This document shows, piece after piece, positions 16,504 through 24,247 of a stretch of DNA of 64,000 bases (position 1 is the first letter of the stretch; every line of letters begins with the position of its first letter). Made by a program: the position numbers and the translations under genes. The notes beneath the pieces are model-generated. The model saw nothing but the letters and a program-made list of their open reading frames with translations. It was not told the DNA's origin and did not search any database. The stretch comes from CADEED01 sp039930985 (GTDB lineage: Bacteria; Pseudomonadota; Gammaproteobacteria; Steroidobacterales; Steroidobacteraceae), in contig JBDTSV010000035.1 in NCBI GenBank assembly GCA_039930985.1, positions 1 to 64,000 of the forward strand. The letters run 5' to 3'.

Positions 16504-17754
16504 ATGCTGCTTGTCCAGGGCCTGCTCGGAATCATCGTGTTCGCCGCACTGGCGCTGCCGTTCAGCACCAACTGGCGCCGGGTCAGCCTCAAGCTGGTGT
16601 TCTTCGCCGTCGCGCTGCAGTTCGTCATCTGCGCGTTGCTGCTCAAGGCGCCGGGCATCCGCGACGGCCTTCAATACGTCAATCGCGCCGTGGGTGCGCT
16701 GGGCGCCGCCACCGTGCAGGGCACATCGTTCGTCTATGGCTATCTCGGCGGCGGTTCGCCGCCATTCGAAGTCACCAATCCGGGCGCGCTTGCCACCTTC
16801 GCGTTCCAGGTGTTGCCGCTGGTCATCGTCATGTCGGCGATCTCCGCGCTGCTCTGGTATTGGCGCATCCTGCCCATCGTCATCAAGGGCATTTCCATCG
16901 TGTTCGAAAAGGCGCTCGGCACACGCGGGCCCGCGGGCCTGGTGGCCACGGCGAACATCTTCCTCGGGCAGATCGAAGCACCGCTGCTGGTGCGCCCGTA
17001 TCTCGCACGCATGACGCAGTACGAGTTGTTGCTGGTGATGACCGCGGGCATGGCGACGATTGCCGGCTCGGTGATGGTCATCTATTCGGCAATGCTGGGC
17101 TCGCAGTTGAACGGCGTGCTCGGGCAACTGATCACCAAGTCGATCATGTCGGTGCCAGCCGCCATCCTGTTCGCGCACCTGCTCATCCCGACGGACAACG
17201 ACAGCTCCCAGGAGCTCGAGAAGCCGCCGCGCGTCTACGAAAGCTCGATGGACGCGGTCACGCGTGGCACCTCGGATGGCCTCAACATCTATCTCAACAT
17301 CCTGGCGATCCTGATCGTCGCCATCGCGCTGGTGGCGCTGGTCAACGGCACGATTGGCTTGTTCCCGGAGGTCGGCGGCGCACCGCTCACGATGGAGCGG
17401 ATCGCCGGCTGGGTGTTCGCGCCCATCGCCTGGCTGATGGGCGTGCCGTGGACCGAAGCGCCCACGGTGGGTTCGCTGCTCGGCGTCAAGACAGTGCTCA
17501 ACGAATTCATCGCCTATCTACAGATGCAGGCGATGCCCATCGAGGCGCTTTCCGAACACAGCAAGCTGATCGCACTCTACGCCGTGGCGGGCTTCGCCAA
17601 TCTGTCGAGCGTGGGCATCCAGATCAGCGGCATCGGCGCCATGTGCCCCGAGCGGCGTCCGGACCTGGCGCGCCTGGGGTTCCGCGCCTTGCTGGCCGCA
17701 ACGCTCGCCTCCTGCATGTGCGGCGCCGTCGTCGGAATCGTCACGTCGTTCTGA
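16504..17754 (+). CDS. nupC: Concentrative nucleoside transporter, NupC family
   Basis: 416 residues. This inner-membrane symporter brings nucleosides into the cell. Seen: LLVQGLLGIIVFAALALPFS at the N-terminus, the GSPPFEVTNPGALATFAFQVLPLVI segment, FLGQIEAPLLVRPYL (nucleoside-binding QxEAPLL), MTAGMATIAGSVMVIY, and the C-terminal YAVAGFANLSSVGIQISGIGAM. AAGGGG precedes the ATG. tdk starts three bases after the stop, linking thymidine import to its phosphorylation. Confidence 0.95.
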   Translation: MLLVQGLLGIIVFAALALPFSTNWRRVSLKLVFFAVALQFVICALLLKAPGIRDGLQYVNRAVGALGAATVQGTSFVYGYLGGGSPPFEVTNPGALATFAFQVLPLVIVMSAISALLWYWRILPIVIKGISIVFEKALGTRGPAGLVATANIFLGQIEAPLLVRPYLARMTQYELLLVMTAGMATIAGSVMVIYSAMLGSQLNGVLGQLITKSIMSVPAAILFAHLLIPTDNDSSQELEKPPRVYESSMDAVTRGTSDGLNIYLNILAILIVAIALVALVNGTIGLFPEVGGAPLTMERIAGWVFAPIAWLMGVPWTEAPTVGSLLGVKTVLNEFIAYLQMQAMPIEALSEHSKLIALYAVAGFANLSSVGIQISGIGAMCPERRPDLARLGFRALLAATLASCMCGAVVGIVTSF

Positions 17755-17757
17755 TGC

Positions 17758-18348
17758 ATGGCGAAGCTCTACTTCTATTACTCGACCATGAACGCGGGAA
17801 AATCCACCGCGTTGCTGCAGGCCAGCCACAACTATGAAGAGCGCGGCATGCGTACGCTGCTCTACACCGCGAAGATCGACAATCGCGACGGCGGACGCAT
17901 CCATTCACGCATCGGCATCGAGCGCGAGGCGCTGCACTTCTATCCCGAGCTCGACCTGCGCGCGCAGATTTTCGGCGAGCACGACCGCGCGCCGCTTGCC
18001 TGCGTGCTGGTCGACGAATCACAGTTCCTGACGCCGGCGCAGGTCAAGCAACTCGGCGCGGTGGTCGACGAGCTCAACATCCCGGTGCTGTGCTACGGCC
18101 TCCGGACCGATTTTCGCGGCGAGCTCTTTCCCGGCAGCGCGCAGCTTCTGGGCTGGGCTGACAACCTGGTCGAGCTCAAGACCATCTGCCATTGCGGCCG
18201 CAAGGCCATCATGGTGGTACGTGTCAAGGCCGATGGCACGGCCGAGCGCGAGGGCGCACAGATCGAAATCGGTGGCAACGAGCGATATGTGCCGTTGTGT
18301 CGCAGACATTTTTCGCAAGCTCTTGCCGGCGCAAAGATTCCTGCCTGA
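17758..18348 (+). CDS. tdk: Thymidine kinase
   Basis: 196 residues. Tdk phosphorylates thymidine with ATP for salvage. Seen: P-loop MNAGKSTALLQ, the DESQFLTPAQV catalytic segment with Glu in VDESQF, the YGLRTDFRGELFPGS lasso, and a zinc-binding CHC...CRR tail (TICHCGRKA and VPLCRRHF). Only three bases separate it from nupC, so both are in one operon with the 2OG oxygenase. Confidence 0.95.
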   Translation: MAKLYFYYSTMNAGKSTALLQASHNYEERGMRTLLYTAKIDNRDGGRIHSRIGIEREALHFYPELDLRAQIFGEHDRAPLACVLVDESQFLTPAQVKQLGAVVDELNIPVLCYGLRTDFRGELFPGSAQLLGWADNLVELKTICHCGRKAIMVVRVKADGTAEREGAQIEIGGNERYVPLCRRHFSQALAGAKIPA

Positions 18349-18490
18349 AGTCTCGCTTCCCGGGCGCATGAATTGCGCAAGATTCGTACAAGTCATGAAT
18401 GCACGACGTTTGAGCATGCCGAGGCATTGACGCGCTGTTAACGGTCACGGTGTTGCGCACACGCAGCATGCGGCGAATTTCCGGTTGTAA

Positions 18491-18507
18491 CTGTCACGTC
18501 ATGTCAT
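18491..18507 (+). promoter_or_regulatory. Pho-box-like direct repeat upstream of TonB receptor
   Basis: CTGTCAC (18491-18497), three bases, then ATGTCAT (18501-18507). These resemble the CTGTCAT repeats of PhoB boxes, but the period is 10 rather than the usual 11 bases. It lies 66-82 bases before the receptor start, a sensible promoter position, and the genes downstream encode phosphodiesterase and phosphatase activities. Suggestive, not firm. Confidence 0.4.
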
Positions 18508-18572
18508 TAACGTGTACTCCATAAAGCGCGCAGGGCCACAGAGATGGCCGCGCAAATAACCGGAGAAACCCA

Positions 18573-21227
18573 ATGCGTAACGTCAACGGAGCGATGTTGC
18601 TCCGCTTCCACACCTGGTCCCTTGCCGCCTTCACCTTGTTAGGCGCGGGCCTCGCACAAAATGCGCTGGCGCAGTCGAGCGGCACCGATGCAATCGAAGA
18701 AGACATGAGCGAAGTCGTGGTGAGCGCCACGCGCGTGCGAAGCATCGGCCTCATCGGAGAACAAACGGCGCCGAAGTCGCGCGTCACCCTTACCGGGGAG
18801 TATCTCGAGACGCAGACAGCCGGTAACACGCTGTTCCAGGGATTGAATCAGCTGCCGGGCGTGAACTTCGCGAACAACGACCCGTATGGATCATCGGGCG
18901 GCAACCTCCGTCTGCGCAGCTTCGACGGCTCGCGCGTCTCGGTCACCTTCGACGGCGTGCCGCTCAACGACAGCGGCAACTACGCGCTGTTCACCAATCA
19001 GATGCTCGATCCCGAGCTCATCGATCGTGTCGATGTGAATCTGGGCACGACCGATGTCGACAGCCCGACCGCCTCGGCCACGGGTGGCACGATCGCGTTC
19101 CGCACCAAGCGCCCGAGCGATGAGTTCGGCGGCAGCGGCACACTGTCGGGCGGCAGATTCAACTATCGCCGCGCGTTTGCGCGCCTGGATACCGGCGAGT
19201 TCGGCCCATTGGGCACCAAGGCATTCATCTCGGCGTCGTACACCGACTACGACAAGTTCAAGGGCCCGGGCGAGCTCGAGAAGAAGCAGGTCAACGCGAT
19301 GATCCGGCAGGATTTCGAAAACGAAAACTTCGTGAGCCTGGCGTTCCACTTCAACCGCAACCGCAACGCGTTCTATCGCAATGGAAGCATCGCGAACTTT
19401 CAGCAGTTCGGTCTCGACTTTGACAATGTCGCCACGTGCACGCGCGATGCGCCGACCGCTGGTCAGATCGATAACGACGGCGCCGCGCCGGTTGCCAGCA
19501 CGCCGACGCTCGCTAGCGGTGACAATCCGCTGAATCCGTCGAGCTGCGGCAATTTCTACGGCGTGCGCATCAACCCTTCGGATACCGGCAACATCCGCAT
19601 GCAGTCGCTCTGGCATCTCGGCGACAAGCTGCGCGTGACCTTCGATCCGTCCTATCAATATGTGCTCGCCAATGGCGGCGGCTCGACGACAATCCCTGAA
19701 TTCACCACGGCCACCACGCTCGATAAGCGCGTACTGGGCGCGCGCACCGACATCACGGCCTTCGACCTCAACGGCGATGGCGATACGCTGGATACGATTC
19801 GTTTCTATTCACCTAACACCACGAACACCAATCGATTCGGGGCCACCACCTCGCTCATCTGGGACATCAGCGACAACCATCGCATGCGCGTCGCCTACAC
19901 CTACGATCGGGCGCGTCACCGTCAGACCGGCCAATGGGGCCCGATCGGGGAAAACGCCGTGCAGAACGTGTTCGGCGGCCGTGAGGGAGAACCCGTGCTC
20001 GCGGCGGATGGCGAGATCATCCGTGGCCGCGATCGTTTCTCGATCGCAGAACTCAGCCAGTACGCGCTCGAATATCGAGGGCAGTTCCTGGAAGACAAGT
20101 TCACCGCGACGGTGGGCGTTCGCGCTCCGTTCTTTACGCGCGAGTTGAATCAGTACTGCTACACACCGGATCGGGGCAATGGTGGTCCCGGCACGATCGC
20201 CGCCGCCGGTGGCACTTACTGCACGGCGCGCGCACCCTTCGCCACGCTCGCGAACGGCAATGTCACGTTCCTGGCGGCGCCCATGGGTGGCGCTGCGGTG
20301 GAGTTCATCGCGCCATATCACGACGAAGTGAAGTTCGACGACGTCCTCCCGAACCTGGGCCTGTCATTCCAACCGTGGGAAAAGCAGCAGTTCTACCTTT
20401 CTTATGCGGAAGGCCTCTCCGCTCCGCGCACCGACAACCTGTATTCCGTACGTCGCCTGACCGACGGAAGCGTTGGCCACCCCACTCCCGAATCTGAAAC
20501 CACCAAGGCCTACGATTTCGGCTGGAGGCTGAACTCCTCGAAGACGATGGCGTCGGTGGCGCTGTGGAAGGTCGACTACACCAATCGCATCGTCACTTCG
20601 TTCGACCCCGACCTGGGTATCAGCGTCGACCGCAATGTCGGCGATGTGAAAATCGAGGGCGTCGACATGCAGGTCGGTCAACGGCTCGGCAGCGCCGTGT
20701 CGCTGAGCGCGTCGGCCTCGTACACGACGAGTGATCTGCAGTCGAATCTGTTGAACGCGCTCATTGTGAATCCAGTTACGTTGCTTCCCGACCGCTTGTT
20801 CATCCCGCTGAAGGGCAAAGAGCTCGTGGAAACGCCGAAATGGACCTTTGCATTGCGCGCGGACTTTGAAGTCACCGAAAACTGGCATTTCGGCCTGCAG
20901 GGCAAGCAAGTGGAGGACCGCTTTTCCACCGATCTCAACGACGAAGTTTCGCCGGGATACACCGTTTTCGACCTCGACATGGACTACCGCTTCAAGGTTC
21001 CGGGTTTCGAATCCGCAGAGGTTCAGCTCAACGTCTCGAACCTGCTCGACGAGCAGTATTTCGGCACGATCAGCTCAGGGATAGGTGGCACTCCTGGTTC
21101 ACCAGTGCAGTGCGTCCGGGAAAGCGACAACGTCACGCAGAATTGCGTCGGGCAGAATGGCCTGCTCGGATTTTTCTCGATCGGTGCTCCGCGCACGGTC
21201 CTGGCATCGATCAAGTTCCACTTCTGA
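18573..21227 (+). CDS. TonB-dependent outer-membrane receptor near nuclease/phosphatase genes
   Basis: 884 residues. A signal peptide ends near ALAQ; the plug starts with SEVVVSATRVRS and includes LFQGLNQLPGVNFANNDPYG, LRLRSFDGSRVSVTFDGVPL and GTTDVDSPTASATGGTIAF; the barrel ends in VLASIKFHF with terminal Phe. GGAGA precedes the ATG. The EEP-type exported hydrolase starts 14 bases after the stop. This context and the Pho-box-like repeat suggest uptake of a phosphorylated ligand such as nucleic acid fragments; the ligand itself is not readable. Confidence 0.9.
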   Translation: MRNVNGAMLLRFHTWSLAAFTLLGAGLAQNALAQSSGTDAIEEDMSEVVVSATRVRSIGLIGEQTAPKSRVTLTGEYLETQTAGNTLFQGLNQLPGVNFANNDPYGSSGGNLRLRSFDGSRVSVTFDGVPLNDSGNYALFTNQMLDPELIDRVDVNLGTTDVDSPTASATGGTIAFRTKRPSDEFGGSGTLSGGRFNYRRAFARLDTGEFGPLGTKAFISASYTDYDKFKGPGELEKKQVNAMIRQDFENENFVSLAFHFNRNRNAFYRNGSIANFQQFGLDFDNVATCTRDAPTAGQIDNDGAAPVASTPTLASGDNPLNPSSCGNFYGVRINPSDTGNIRMQSLWHLGDKLRVTFDPSYQYVLANGGGSTTIPEFTTATTLDKRVLGARTDITAFDLNGDGDTLDTIRFYSPNTTNTNRFGATTSLIWDISDNHRMRVAYTYDRARHRQTGQWGPIGENAVQNVFGGREGEPVLAADGEIIRGRDRFSIAELSQYALEYRGQFLEDKFTATVGVRAPFFTRELNQYCYTPDRGNGGPGTIAAAGGTYCTARAPFATLANGNVTFLAAPMGGAAVEFIAPYHDEVKFDDVLPNLGLSFQPWEKQQFYLSYAEGLSAPRTDNLYSVRRLTDGSVGHPTPESETTKAYDFGWRLNSSKTMASVALWKVDYTNRIVTSFDPDLGISVDRNVGDVKIEGVDMQVGQRLGSAVSLSASASYTTSDLQSNLLNALIVNPVTLLPDRLFIPLKGKELVETPKWTFALRADFEVTENWHFGLQGKQVEDRFSTDLNDEVSPGYTVFDLDMDYRFKVPGFESAEVQLNVSNLLDEQYFGTISSGIGGTPGSPVQCVRESDNVTQNCVGQNGLLGFFSIGAPRTVLASIKFHF

Positions 21228-21241
21228 AGCGTCGGTGGGAC

Positions 21242-22498
21242 GTGCGCCACGTCCTCGCGTTCCTGATACTCGCAGCGGCGGGCAATCTGCCCGCCGCTGC
21301 GGAGCGCCCGCCCGGGCTCATCCGCATCGCCACCTTCAATTGCAGCCTGAATCGCGCCAGCCTTGGCGCGCTGCGCCGCGATCTCGCGACGCCCGACAAT
21401 GCGCAGGCCCGCGCGGTCGCCGAGATCGTCCAGCGCGTGCGGCCGGACCTCCTGCTTCTGGAGGAGTTCGACTTCGATGCGGCCGGCGAGTCTTTGCGGG
21501 AATTCCAGGCTAACTATCTCGGCCGGCCGCAGAGCGGCGAGCCGGCCATCTCGTTTGACTACTCGTTCTTCACGGAATCGAACACCGGCATCCCATCGGG
21601 GTTCGATCTGGACAACGACGGGCGTATCGAAGGCGGCGCCGATGCGCTTGGCTTCGGCGATTTCCCGGGCCAATACGCCATGGCGCTGTTGTCGCGCTTT
21701 CCCATCGACGCCGCGCACGCGCGCACTTTCAGGAAATTCCTCTGGCGCGACATGCCCGGCGCGCTGCTCCCGGACAAGCTCGAAACACCGACGCTGTCCG
21801 ACTGGTATTCGTCGGCGGAACTCGCGGCGCTGCCGCTGTCGTCCAAGAGTCACTGGGACGTGCCGGTAAACATCGGCGGAAAGACCCTGCATCTGCTTGC
21901 CAGCCACCCGACTCCACCTGCCTTCGATGGCGACGAAGATCGCAACGGCCTGCGCAATCACGATGAGATCCGGTTCTGGAATGACTATCTGACGCCATCG
22001 CAGGCGGGTTATATCCACGACGACGCCGGCAAGAAGGGCGGCTTCACCGGCAAGGCGTTCGTGATCATGGGTGACCAGAACTCCGACCCCATTGACGGCG
22101 GCAGCCGCAACGATGCCATCAACGCGCTGCTCGCCAACCCGCGCGTGAACTCGCATTTCGTGCCGCAGAGCGCCGGCGCGCCCGAAGCGAGCGCCGTGCA
22201 GGGCCGCATAAATCTCACGCAGCGCGGCGATCCGCGCTTCGACACCGCCGACTTCAACGACCGGGGCGCCGGCAACCTGCGCGTGGACTATCTACTTCCG
22301 TCGAAGGGCATGCGCGTCTGCGGTGGCGGCGTGTTCTGGCCGGCGGCGGCCGATCCCGCCGCACGGCTCGTGTGGGGCGACCGGCCGCCGCCGAGCTCGG
22401 ATCACCGCCTCGTCTGGATCGACCTCACTGTAGACGGAGCTCGATGCCCACCGGGCAGTGATCCGACAGCCAGTGAGCCTTCGCGTCCGCGTCGTTGA
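21242..22498 (+). CDS. Exported endonuclease/exonuclease/phosphatase (EEP) family hydrolase
   Basis: 418 residues from GTG 21242, chosen because it begins directly at a signal peptide (VRHVLAFLILAAAGNLPAAA). The EEP fold shows the start motif IATFNCSLNRAS, the metal-binding LLLEEFDFDAAG, the catalytic VIMGDQNSDPIDG and the C-terminal SDHRLVWIDL. Such enzymes cut phosphodiesters or phosphomonoesters. It is co-directional and closely spaced with the receptor gene. Its last 25 codons overlap the 3' end of the opposing phosphatase gene by 74 bases; the residues beyond WIDL are not part of the fold. Confidence 0.85.
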   Translation: MRHVLAFLILAAAGNLPAAAERPPGLIRIATFNCSLNRASLGALRRDLATPDNAQARAVAEIVQRVRPDLLLLEEFDFDAAGESLREFQANYLGRPQSGEPAISFDYSFFTESNTGIPSGFDLDNDGRIEGGADALGFGDFPGQYAMALLSRFPIDAAHARTFRKFLWRDMPGALLPDKLETPTLSDWYSSAELAALPLSSKSHWDVPVNIGGKTLHLLASHPTPPAFDGDEDRNGLRNHDEIRFWNDYLTPSQAGYIHDDAGKKGGFTGKAFVIMGDQNSDPIDGGSRNDAINALLANPRVNSHFVPQSAGAPEASAVQGRINLTQRGDPRFDTADFNDRGAGNLRVDYLLPSKGMRVCGGGVFWPAAADPAARLVWGDRPPPSSDHRLVWIDLTVDGARCPPGSDPTASEPSRPRR

Positions 22499-24194
22499 AG
22501 ACCACGCGAACGAAGGACTTCTTCGCCACGCTCTTCGCCAGGTCGCGCCCCAGCAGGATGTTGTCGATGTATTCCCGGTACTCGCTGTCGGTGGTGCACG
22601 GCGTGAACCTCACCGCCCCGGTGATATTCGTGAGCTTCGAAGCCGGGGGGTCGCCATCGTTCAACTCGGCCCAGAGGTTGAGCTGCCTTCCTTCGGCGTC
22701 GCGCGCCGATCCCTTCTCGATGGTGAGGCGCCGGTTGAAGTCGCCTACCAATCCGAAGCGGTGACCCGTTTTGGCCTCGCCTTCGATCCAGGCCTCCAGC
22801 GGTGCCACCTGCCGGCTCAGCAATTCGCAATTGCGCCCAGGCGCGGTCAGCGGACCGGCGGGGCAGCCCGATTTGAGGTGCACCGACATCAACTGGAATT
22901 CATTGACCGTACCGGGAAAGAAGGTGACGACCACGCCGCGGCGCACGGCATTGCCCAGCGACAACGCCTCGTATTCGGGTTCGCACCGGTGCGGCAGGCC
23001 GCGGCGAATCGCGAAGCCGTTCTTCTGTGTATGGGCCCGTGTGCTGAAGCAATAGTCGTAGCCCGGGAACACCTGCGCGGCCGCCTCGGGCCCATCGACT
23101 TCCTGTAGCGCCACGATATCGGCGCGCAGTTCCGCGGCGTAACGCCGCAGTGACGCGTAGTCGTCGGCGGTGCGCGGATCGCGCTTTGTGATCGCGCAGG
23201 GCAGCGTGCGATCGTCGCCTCCCACCATGCCGCCGTTCTCGGCGCAATTGGCGCGCAGCGCCAGGTGCGTTGCCGGCGTCATCAGGTACTCGACATTCCA
23301 GCTGGCGATACGCACGCGGGATTCGTTGCCGTGCCAGCGGCCTCCACCGGGCAGTTCGAGCGCCAGGTCCCCGGTCTGCAACGCAGCATACTTTTCCTCG
23401 ACGGTGTCGAATGGCTTGGTCCACGAACCGTAGATGGGATTGGGCAGCAGGAACCAGCTCTGGCCGAATCGTGGTTCGAGCCGCGCACGATCGCCGGCGT
23501 AAATCTGCGGATCGGTGAAGTCTCCGAGATCGTCGCCGACCAGCGCCACGATACGGTAGTTAGCGGCGATGAACGCGCGGCGGCGTGTCTTGGCGCCGGT
23601 ATTCCATTCGGGGCGCTCGCCGCGCAACAACATGTGGTCGGGATCCGGCGCCGCGTCGATGCCGAGCGCCACCAGATTGCGCATCGTGGCGGTTTTCGCC
23701 GGGCACGGATCGCTCGCGGTGGGTGCCGGCGTCGTGCAGTCGCGGTTGGTGATGAAGAACACGGTGTGCCCGAGCGCGCGCGCGCGGGCGATGAAACTGC
23801 GCGCGCCTGGCAAGCCTTCCGCTTCACCCGCGCCAACCCATTCACCCCAGCTCTTGGCGTTGTAGACGGTCCGGTCGCGCAGCAACCGCGCCTGGTAAAC
23901 GGTGTTGTCGAGAACGGTCTCGTCGAGATCGAGCACCACGGCGGTGGGCAGGCGCGCCAGGGATTCCGCCGGAACACCAGACTGCTCGAGCGCGGCGCTG
24001 CCGGTTCCCGGCGCGGCGATCTTTTCTTCGGCCAGCTTGTACACCTGCGCGACGATGGCGCGGTATTCGGGCGAGACCTGCATCCACAACGTGGCGTGCA
24101 GTGCCTCGCGGCCGGTCAGGTCTTCCGCATGAACGGCCCATGGCGTCGCCAATGCAATGATAAGGCCGGCTGCGCAAGCGAAGGCTCGCAACAT
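22425..24194 (-). CDS. Exported fusion: class C (e(P4)-type) acid phosphatase plus EEP nuclease domain
   Basis: 589 residues with a signal peptide ending at AVHA. Residues about 25-280 match HAD acid phosphatases/5'-nucleotidases of the lipoprotein e(P4) class: AVVLDLDETVLDN (nucleophile and acid Asp), FFITNRDC and LVGDDLGDF. Residues about 295-589 are an EEP domain: IASWNVEYL, IVALQEVDG, LVGDFNRRL and LSDHCPVGIEL. One chain could therefore cut nucleic acid or organophosphate and dephosphorylate the product in the periplasm. Unlike e(P4), no lipobox is seen. It lies 53 bases after the GGDEF-EAL gene on the same strand. Confidence 0.85.
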   Translation of the reverse strand: MLRAFACAAGLIIALATPWAVHAEDLTGREALHATLWMQVSPEYRAIVAQVYKLAEEKIAAPGTGSAALEQSGVPAESLARLPTAVVLDLDETVLDNTVYQARLLRDRTVYNAKSWGEWVGAGEAEGLPGARSFIARARALGHTVFFITNRDCTTPAPTASDPCPAKTATMRNLVALGIDAAPDPDHMLLRGERPEWNTGAKTRRRAFIAANYRIVALVGDDLGDFTDPQIYAGDRARLEPRFGQSWFLLPNPIYGSWTKPFDTVEEKYAALQTGDLALELPGGGRWHGNESRVRIASWNVEYLMTPATHLALRANCAENGGMVGGDDRTLPCAITKRDPRTADDYASLRRYAAELRADIVALQEVDGPEAAAQVFPGYDYCFSTRAHTQKNGFAIRRGLPHRCEPEYEALSLGNAVRRGVVVTFFPGTVNEFQLMSVHLKSGCPAGPLTAPGRNCELLSRQVAPLEAWIEGEAKTGHRFGLVGDFNRRLTIEKGSARDAEGRQLNLWAELNDGDPPASKLTNITGAVRFTPCTTDSEYREYIDNILLGRDLAKSVAKKSFVRVVFNDADAKAHWLSDHCPVGIELRLQ

Positions 24195-24247
24195 GAATCC
24201 TCCAAACCCTGAACGTGCTCACACGATGGGCTGGAAGTATTTCAGAG

